A stretch of 59,317 bases of DNA, taken from contig OMIV01000120.1 in assembly GCA_900299185.1 (NCBI GenBank), positions 1 to 59,317 on the forward strand. Reading direction: 5' to 3'. Source of the stretch: Planctomycetaceae bacterium (GTDB lineage: Bacteria; Planctomycetota; Planctomycetia; Planctomycetales; Planctomycetaceae). This document shows, piece by piece, positions 6,387 to 12,699 of this stretch. A program made the position numbers and the translations under genes. Under the pieces are notes generated by a model. It was not told the origin of the DNA. It saw only the letters and a list, made by a program, of their open reading frames with translations, and ran no database searches. Numbering within the stretch: the first letter of the stretch is position 1; each line of letters opens with the position of its first letter.

Positions 6387-9077
6387 TCAATCAGCCGATG
6401 AACCAGCTCGATTCTGCATGAACTCGGCAATGCGTTGAATGGCTTCGCGAGATTCGGGCAGTCGTCGAATCTGGAAGACATGCACCATGCCCGGCCAGAT
6501 TTCGAGCGTGACGGGGACGCCGTCAGCTCGGGCTTTTTTGGCGGCTCGAATGGCGTCGTCGCGCAACATTTCGTGTTCGCCCAACTGCATGAGGATCGGC
6601 GGCAAGCCTCGATAGTCGCCGAACAGCGGCGATGCGAGCGGATGGCGCGGATCGGTTTGACCGAGATAGCGGTCACGGAATTCCGGCATCGTCCGCGAGC
6701 TGATAATCGGGTCAGACACCGACTTCAACGCCTGACTGGTCAACGTGAAGTCGGTCGCAGGTGAGATCGCGATGCCGCCCACAGGCAGCTTGAGTCGACG
6801 ATCCTTCAAGGCCAGCAGTGTGGCAAGTGTCAGATTTCCTCCAGCCGAGTCGCCGGCCACGAACGTCACCTTCGCCGCACCGGGACCGTTCGGGCCGTTC
6901 GCCGTGAGCCACTGATGCGCGGCGACACAATCATCGAGTCCCGCTGGAAAAAGATGCTCGGGAGCCAGTCGATAATCCGGCAGCAGCACCGCGCACTTCG
7001 CTGCCGCCGAGATGTCTGCGGCCAGCGGCAGATAGTTGCCGCCCGAGCCTGAAACCCAGCCGCCGCCGTGCAGATAGAGCAGCCTCAGATCGGGATCGGC
7101 GTCCGGCGTCATGACCCACTCGCACGGCACATCGCCGACCTTGATCTTCGTGAGCTTCACTCCGGGAACGGTCGGCTCCTGCCTCGCCCCCATGCCCGCT
7201 CGCAGGCCGTTGAGATCAAAGTTCGCAGCACCGAACGGCGGCGATTGACGACGCTGCTCCAGAAACCGAGCACCTTCCGGCGAGACCTCGCGCTGCCAGA
7301 CATCGCGCGAGGCATGACGCCGCGTCGGCTCCAGCAAGTCGATCAGCGCGAGCTTCTCGAACACGAGCTGCGATTGGCTGCCCTCATACACAATGCCGAC
7401 ATGCTCGCGGTCGATCCGCGTGAGACTCGGATACCCCGCGCCGCGACCTTCATCGAGCAGCCAGTGATGCGAGTCCGGCCAAGTCTGCCCGTCGTCGAAA
7501 CTGACCTGCACCGTTTGATGAATGCGGCCTTTCTGCGAGTGCGGGTTCGCAAAGAGCAGCAAGTGCCGCAGTGCAGAGTTCGGCTCGTCGATCGTCGGCT
7601 TTCGCTCCGCGAAAGCACTCTCTTTCGCGGAGCGAAAGGCGACACTCAGCAAGCTCCCGTTGCAGTTTGGTTCGATGAGCGTCTTGCGACTCGTCGAATG
7701 CGCGGTCCAAGTTTGCCCGAGATCCTTCGTCACCACGACCGCTCGATAACGCTCATGATCGTTGCGGACATTGAGCATGATCGATCCGTCGCTGAGCAAC
7801 GCCGCCTGACACTCATTGCCGCCGGTGTAGCCGGGATTACTCACCGTCCAACTCTTACCGTGATCGCGACTGATCATGATCGTCGCGAAGGTCTCCAGCC
7901 GTTCGCGCCCCGTGCGGCCTTGAACGGGCATAACGAGCGTTCCATCGGCCAGACAGAATCCCGATTGCGGAGCCGGTGCAAGCAGCCACCAGTTCTCCTG
8001 CTTCAACTTGCGAGTCAGGTTTTCCGGCGCGGACCAGGTGAGTCCATCGTCCTGCGAGCGGACCATCAGAAACTGCGCGGTCTTGCCGATCTCGAAGCCC
8101 GGTTCGGAACCGTCGCCCGTCCACTGATGCTTGCCCGGCTTGCCGCTCATCCAGACGGCGAAGCAGAAGATCTCGCCCGTCTGCTGATCCACGATGATGC
8201 CCGGATCGCTGCACCCATTCTGTTCCTGAGGCAACCCGCCGTACTGCCCCATGTCCATGATGACACGCGGCGACGCCCACGTTCGCCCGCCGTCCGTACT
8301 GCGGCTGAGCCCGATGTCGATGTCTTCCTGCAGGTCGCGTCCCGCCCGCCGCCGCATGTCGTAGACCGCCAGCAGCGTCCGTTTCGTCGAGGTCGTCAAT
8401 GCGGGAATGCGGTGAGTATGCACGCCGTCGTCGTTGTGCTTTCGCAGTGCGATGCCGATCCGCTGCCGAGCATTCGCCACATCATCGCGCGGCTTGATGT
8501 TCCCGATCGACGTCTTGATCGATGTGCAGCTCGCGACGATCTGATGCTGCAAGTCGGCAGTCTCCTTCAACCGCGCCGACAGCCAGAAGACGTTGTTCCC
8601 TTTGAGCAGCTCGCGATCGACCGGCATAACGAACGTCGGCTGTGGAGCGATCGGCTCGCCAATCGGAGTCGTCGCCGAAAACGCTTCCTGCCCTCCCGTC
8701 GCGAACAACCTCACCGATTCGATATCCCGCAGGTCATCAGTTCCCTGTAGCGAAAACTCCAGCGTCGTCAGCTTGCCTGCCTGCTCGGTCGGATTGCCCA
8801 CTTCCACTCGCAGCAACGGCCCATGCTCATTGCGAATCAAAATCGGATGCACGGGCCTCACGACTCGCGTAACGAACGACGCCGTTGCCTCCTGCCCCAG
8901 CACCTCCGGCAAGCAAGCCAACCACGCGAGCGCCATGAGGGCCAGAAAGCGAACGGTCGATGAAATCCGACCGATCAAGATGCTTGTACGACGGACTTCT
9001 AGACCGTCGCACTGTGTCATCGACGGACGAGAAGTCCGTCGTACAGCTTGGAACCAGCGCAACGAATCGTATTTCAC
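6387..9077 (-). CDS. Sialidase (GH33-like) fused to an HSL-type esterase
   Basis: An 896-aa secreted two-enzyme fusion. The first 600 residues resemble a bacterial exo-sialidase: a RIP motif near residue 222 and Asp-boxes (S-x-D-x-G-x-T-W type) such as STDGGRTW, SQDDGLTW, SRDHGKSW and SFDDGQTW. The last 260 residues are an alpha/beta hydrolase of the hormone-sensitive-lipase group: oxyanion motif HGGGW near 672, nucleophile elbow GDSAGG near 741, and a His in PGMVHVF near 864. The GTG start at 9077 has a good AAGGA site; a TTG at 8978 would give a shorter, more ordinary signal peptide. Two palindromic elements lie inside the frame (codons 12-31 and about 479-495) without interrupting it. Sialidase plus esterase suggests removal of O-acetyl groups and sialic acids, but this is inference. 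Confidence 0.85.
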   Translation of the reverse strand: MKYDSLRWFQAVRRTSRPSMTQCDGLEVRRTSILIGRISSTVRFLALMALAWLACLPEVLGQEATASFVTRVVRPVHPILIRNEHGPLLRVEVGNPTEQAGKLTTLEFSLQGTDDLRDIESVRLFATGGQEAFSATTPIGEPIAPQPTFVMPVDRELLKGNNVFWLSARLKETADLQHQIVASCTSIKTSIGNIKPRDDVANARQRIGIALRKHNDDGVHTHRIPALTTSTKRTLLAVYDMRRRAGRDLQEDIDIGLSRSTDGGRTWASPRVIMDMGQYGGLPQEQNGCSDPGIIVDQQTGEIFCFAVWMSGKPGKHQWTGDGSEPGFEIGKTAQFLMVRSQDDGLTWSAPENLTRKLKQENWWLLAPAPQSGFCLADGTLVMPVQGRTGRERLETFATIMISRDHGKSWTVSNPGYTGGNECQAALLSDGSIMLNVRNDHERYRAVVVTKDLGQTWTAHSTSRKTLIEPNCNGSLLSVAFRSAKESAFAERKPTIDEPNSALRHLLLFANPHSQKGRIHQTVQVSFDDGQTWPDSHHWLLDEGRGAGYPSLTRIDREHVGIVYEGSQSQLVFEKLALIDLLEPTRRHASRDVWQREVSPEGARFLEQRRQSPPFGAANFDLNGLRAGMGARQEPTVPGVKLTKIKVGDVPCEWVMTPDADPDLRLLYLHGGGWVSGSGGNYLPLAADISAAAKCAVLLPDYRLAPEHLFPAGLDDCVAAHQWLTANGPNGPGAAKVTFVAGDSAGGNLTLATLLALKDRRLKLPVGGIAISPATDFTLTSQALKSVSDPIISSRTMPEFRDRYLGQTDPRHPLASPLFGDYRGLPPILMQLGEHEMLRDDAIRAAKKARADGVPVTLEIWPGMVHVFQIRRLPESREAIQRIAEFMQNRAGSSAD
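7594..7643. repeat. Palindromic element family A, copy inside the sialidase-esterase gene
   Basis: A 50-nt element with arms GTCGGCTTTCGCTCCGCGAAAG and the near complement at 7620-7643, joined by only about 5 nt. It is read through in the sialidase frame as a basic, polar segment (AFRSAKESAFAERKP) between two Asp-box regions. The two domains stay in frame on both sides. Confidence 0.85.
8985..9044. repeat. Palindromic element family B at the 5' end of the sialidase-esterase gene
   Basis: Arms at 8985-9008 and 9021-9044 read TGTACGACGGACTTCT and complement, with a 12-nt loop. If the GTG at 9077 is used, the element encodes an arginine/serine-rich insert (AVRRTSRPS...) ahead of the hydrophobic signal segment. 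If the TTG at 8978 is used, the element lies in the 5' untranslated leader. A related GACGGACGAG hairpin occurs near 21917-21950. Confidence 0.8.
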
Positions 9078-9428
9078 AGAATGTTCCTTCCGACTCAGGC
9101 TCTCGGCTCAACTCAATTCCCGACCAAATTTTGGTTGCCGATAGTAGCGGATTCATGACTGAATCTGGCGCCGCACCCTTCCGGTTTATCAAGGCGTACC
9201 ACTCAAAAGATAACCCGCGCTGCCGATTGGTGAGTTCGTGATGCCGCTCGCGCCGATGTTGCGGCAGCTTGTCGTTCAGCAGCTTCCGCCAAGATTTCGG
9301 AATTTCTCGTGCAAGGTTTGGTGACTTCAGCAGTACCGATGAGGGGCCATGAACTCATCCCCTTTGCTGTCGTGCGACGAGAAATCATCGCTGCTCGTGA
9401 CGCATGACGGCACCACTGCGAGGCCATC
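9078..9428. other. Divergent intergenic region, sialidase-esterase / amine oxidase
   Basis: This space separates divergent genes and must hold promoters for both. AAGGA, the likely ribosome binding site of the GTG at 9077, is on the minus strand around 9085-9090. No confident operator, riboswitch or small gene was seen. Confidence 0.4.
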
Positions 9429-10865
9429 ATGACATCGAACTCAAAGTCCAATGCTAAGCGTCAATTTTCTCCGCTCACTCGTCGGCAGTTTGCGGCGACG
9501 ACTGTTGCGACTCTGGCCGGAGCAGCTCGTCTACCGAACGTGCTCGCTCAGGATTCGACTCATGCGGCGATTGTGGCGGGACGTCGAGTGATCGTGATCG
9601 GCGCGGGCATGTCGGGATTGGCGGCGGCTCAGCGACTCGTCACGGAGTACGGCTACTCGCAGCCAGGGCAAGTGATCGTGCTCGAAGCCTCATCGCGCAT
9701 CGGCGGTCGCATTCAGACCGATCGAAGCTTTGGAGCTGCCGTTGATTTGGGGGCTTCATGGATTCACGGCACGACCAACAATCCACTGACCACTCTAGCG
9801 AACTCCATCTCCGCTCCGAGGTTTGCGACGAACTACGACTCCGTCACTGCTCATGACGTTTCCGGAGCTCGGTTTAGCAGTGCCGCTTACACCGTCGGCG
9901 AAACGCGAATGGATTCGGTTCTCAACTATGTCTCGCAGGTGCAGGATCAGCTCGATTTCGATCAGCCGTTGTCACTGACCTTTTCGCAAGCGGGTGCTTT
10001 GACGGGACTGAATGCGGTGCAACAGCGAGCCTTCCGATGGCACTCGTTTTGGAATGTGGACTCTGATTTCAGCCTGAGTCCCAATCGACTTTCAACGATT
10101 TTCTACGACGCAGACATGGCCTACGGCGGGAACGACGTCTTACTCCCGCAGGGCTATGACGCATTGATTAATCAAGTTGCACTCGGCATCGACGTTTGGC
10201 GCAACGTGCAGGTCACAGCGATTGATTGTCGGACTGCGGGTCGCGTCACCGTGGCAACGAGCAGTGGAAATTACACCGCCGATCGGTGCATCGTCACGTT
10301 GCCTTTAGGAGTGCTGAAAGCTGGCGCCGTCACCTTCTTGCCGGGTCTACCGAGTAACGTCAGTAGCTCGATCAATCGGCTTGGATTCGGTCGCGTCTAC
10401 AAACTGGCGATGAAGTTCCCGTCGGTCTTTTGGCCGGCGACGACACACTTCTTCGGGCACGTGCAGCAGTCGGAGACCTCGACGTTTCTGCTGATCAATC
10501 AAAAGCCCGTGCAGAATCAGCCGACCCTCGTACTATTTTGCGTTGAAGACTACGCGGCTTATCTTGAGGGCCTCGGAGCAGCGGCGGCGACGAACGCGGT
10601 CTTTACCGAACTCGTCAAGATGTTCGGAGCCGGGATTCCTCGACCGACTCAAGTGCTCGCTACGCAGTGGAACAACTCGCCCTTGAGTCGCGGAAGTTAC
10701 ACTTATTGGGCCATCGGTTCGCGGCCCTACGACATGAATGCCTTCAGCCAATTACATTACGGCACACTGACTTTCGCGGGCGAACACACTTCCGCGCAAA
10801 ACCCCGGCACTGTGCATGGCGCCTATCTCTCGGGCCGTAGAGCTGCACAAACAGCGGCGACATAG
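9429..10865 (+). CDS. Flavin-dependent amine oxidase, Tat-exported
   Basis: A 478-aa FAD enzyme of the monoamine/polyamine oxidase family, which oxidises amines to imines/aldehydes with release of hydrogen peroxide. The N-terminus has a Tat motif (TRRQFAAT) and hydrophobic stretch ending near VLAQD. The dinucleotide-binding motif GAGMSG is at residues 58-63, an acidic residue closes the Rossmann strand (VIVLEASSRIGGR), and the C-terminal family signature FAGEHTS sits near residue 455. Length is normal for the family. The start at 9429 follows a GAGG site. Its 3' end runs tail to tail into a truncated DUF4838 gene with a 114-nt overlap, suggesting that a rearrangement brought the two together. 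Substrate unknown. Confidence 0.92.
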   Translation: MTSNSKSNAKRQFSPLTRRQFAATTVATLAGAARLPNVLAQDSTHAAIVAGRRVIVIGAGMSGLAAAQRLVTEYGYSQPGQVIVLEASSRIGGRIQTDRSFGAAVDLGASWIHGTTNNPLTTLANSISAPRFATNYDSVTAHDVSGARFSSAAYTVGETRMDSVLNYVSQVQDQLDFDQPLSLTFSQAGALTGLNAVQQRAFRWHSFWNVDSDFSLSPNRLSTIFYDADMAYGGNDVLLPQGYDALINQVALGIDVWRNVQVTAIDCRTAGRVTVATSSGNYTADRCIVTLPLGVLKAGAVTFLPGLPSNVSSSINRLGFGRVYKLAMKFPSVFWPATTHFFGHVQQSETSTFLLINQKPVQNQPTLVLFCVEDYAAYLEGLGAAAATNAVFTELVKMFGAGIPRPTQVLATQWNNSPLSRGSYTYWAIGSRPYDMNAFSQLHYGTLTFAGEHTSAQNPGTVHGAYLSGRRAAQTAAT

Positions 10866-12008
10866 GCCAACAAAAGAAAGCCGGTGGGGATGGCTGCGAT
10901 GCAGCTCCAACGCCACTCGATTCAAGTAGCCCCAGACTTGGTCCGACATGCTGCCGCTCCAACCGCGAGCCGGTGTGAGCTGTGCGTTCCACGCGGGATC
11001 ATCCGCCGCCAGCCCACCGTAACCATCGACGAGGTCGATGTTATGCATGGGCTCGTGAAAGTGATCGAACATGGCTCGGGCATGCTTCACCTGTTTCTCA
11101 AATAACACCGGCGAGAGCAGGTCGGGAACTCCATCTTCCTTGTGAGTCATGTCGCGTTTGCCGTTCCGCAGCAGGTACATATCGGGATGAGCCTGCTTCA
11201 TCTCGTCGCGCTTGATGACGAACTTGATGCCGTGGCAAATCTGAGGAAAGCCCACGATCTCGGCACCGTGATTGAGCCCCAGACGCAGGTTCCACAACGC
11301 CTTGTTGCCGATGCCGTTGTGCTCGGTGTAGTAGATGAACCGCCGCACGGCGAAGTCGGGTGTGACCGTGCGATTCACACTCGGCAGCGAGACCGATGGC
11401 TTGCGCGGGATGACCTCACCCAGCTCACCCGGTGCGAACCAGCGACAACCGAGTCCGCGTAGGAATTCGTTCACCGCATTGAAAGTCCCGGCATCATCCT
11501 GATCCCACACATCGAGGTCCGGGTGATAGCGGAAATGCAAATCACGCGCGGCATTCCAAAACGTGTCGCCGGTGATCTTGTCCCAAGCAGCATTCACGCG
11601 AGCCGTCTCAGCCGCCGAGCGATTGCGGCCCCACGGCTCGATCGGCACGAAGTCCTTGTCCGGTCCCACCAGTGCGAGCCAGTCTTTGCCCGAGGCCATG
11701 CGAAAGGCACCGTGCTTGAGCCCATCCGTCTTCAAACTCAGCTCATCGGTGTAACGACTCTTACCCACAAAGATCGCCATCGTGCCAGCCGCTCGCTGAC
11801 TGACAATCGGCAAGTTGGCCCCAGTCATCTTTTGCAGTGTGCTCTGCAACTCCTTGGCCGCGAGCTTCGTCATGCGAGCGGGTTTGTCGGCGATGACGAT
11901 CTCAGCCCGCGGCTGACCTCGTTCAACAAGCAACGTCTCCGCTGCCATCAACGCGGCCAGCGGAGTTAGCAGCCAGGCGAGTAGGACGCCCAGTAGGATT
12001 TGTTTCAT
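10752..12008 (-). CDS. C-terminally truncated DUF4838 protein, probable gene remnant
   Basis: The ATG at 12008 opens a signal peptide (MKQILLGVLLAWLLTPLAAL) and about 370 residues resembling DUF4838 proteins, which are related to alpha-glucuronidase-type glycoside hydrolases: the HGAFRMASGKDW and WDQDDAGTFNAVNEFLRGLG segments match the family pattern. Family-like sequence stops at LHRSHP, near 10890; the remaining codons run antisense into the last 114 nt of the amine oxidase gene and encode an unrelated Cys/Arg-rich tail. Full-length relatives are, from memory, several hundred residues longer, so the C-terminal half seems lost. The product may be nonfunctional. The junction next to the amine oxidase stop points to a deletion or insertion there. 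Confidence 0.75.
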   Translation of the reverse strand: MKQILLGVLLAWLLTPLAALMAAETLLVERGQPRAEIVIADKPARMTKLAAKELQSTLQKMTGANLPIVSQRAAGTMAIFVGKSRYTDELSLKTDGLKHGAFRMASGKDWLALVGPDKDFVPIEPWGRNRSAAETARVNAAWDKITGDTFWNAARDLHFRYHPDLDVWDQDDAGTFNAVNEFLRGLGCRWFAPGELGEVIPRKPSVSLPSVNRTVTPDFAVRRFIYYTEHNGIGNKALWNLRLGLNHGAEIVGFPQICHGIKFVIKRDEMKQAHPDMYLLRNGKRDMTHKEDGVPDLLSPVLFEKQVKHARAMFDHFHEPMHNIDLVDGYGGLAADDPAWNAQLTPARGWSGSMSDQVWGYLNRVALELHRSHPHRLSFVGLCRRCLCSSTAREIGAMHSAGVLRGSVFARESQCAVM

Positions 12009-12083
12009 GGTTTGATCTTCGAGAAGCTGACGGCCAGCCGAGTGACTCACTGGGTTTAATAATCGTGATGGCCTCGCGGCGAA

Positions 12084-12599
12084 CTAACGACGAGCGTTTA
12101 CCTGCAGGACTTTGCGAATATCTGCCGTGTCGAGACTCAAAGAAAGCCAGCTTAACAGCACGCACAGCACTGCCGTGACTCCCGATGTCATGCCGACCAA
12201 ATTGATGAAGTGAGCGTGATTCAGAGAGTAGATCGGAGACAGCAAAGCCGACATCAGCAGCGCCACGCCGAGCGGCATTCCGATCACGAACAACCATGAC
12301 CGGCCCGTGAGACTGACGCGGGCTTCGAAGAGCGTCTGGTCATCTTTGGTTGTAATCATTCCAACAATCGTAATTGGCAGCCTCGTATAGCGCGGGCCTT
12401 TTCTGAGCTCGCGACCTGTGTTCCCAAAACGGGGAGGTGCGATGAGTTTGAAATCGGTCTCCCCGATCTCGCCCTGGTAATGCGGCCACAGCTCAGAGTC
12501 AGCCTCGCACGGCTTCCCGAGAATGTGGGGAGCGATTCGCGCCAACACATCGCTGATCGGGACTGCCATCGAGCACCGAAGATTGCAGTTCACAAGCAT
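12084..12599 (-). CDS. Small inner-membrane protein of unknown function
   Basis: A 171-aa protein beginning MLVNCNLRCSMAVP at 12599, chosen because GGAGG lies 8 nt upstream. The frame is open further upstream but that part looks non-coding. The N-terminal 100 residues are soluble-looking with a CNLRC motif; the C-terminal part has two hydrophobic segments (roughly FVIGMPLGVALLMSALL and LVGMTSGVTAVLCVLLSWL), so it probably has two membrane spans. It lies between the DUF1549/DUF1553 gene and the truncated DUF4838 gene on the same strand. I do not recognise a family. Confidence 0.65.
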   Translation of the reverse strand: MLVNCNLRCSMAVPISDVLARIAPHILGKPCEADSELWPHYQGEIGETDFKLIAPPRFGNTGRELRKGPRYTRLPITIVGMITTKDDQTLFEARVSLTGRSWLFVIGMPLGVALLMSALLSPIYSLNHAHFINLVGMTSGVTAVLCVLLSWLSLSLDTADIRKVLQVNARR

Positions 12600-12699
12600 C
12601 GTCATGACCTCCCTGCGGCTCGTCGAATCACTGTGAGACGAAAATATTGAGAACGTGTTCCACGACTTCGGCACGCAGATCGAAAGGTGCACTGTCGCA

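Noticed and set aside
7068-8750. A 560-codon plus-strand frame opposite the sialidase-esterase gene
   Set aside because: Rich in Arg/His/Leu with no recognisable motif. The minus strand carries clear Asp-boxes and hydrolase motifs.
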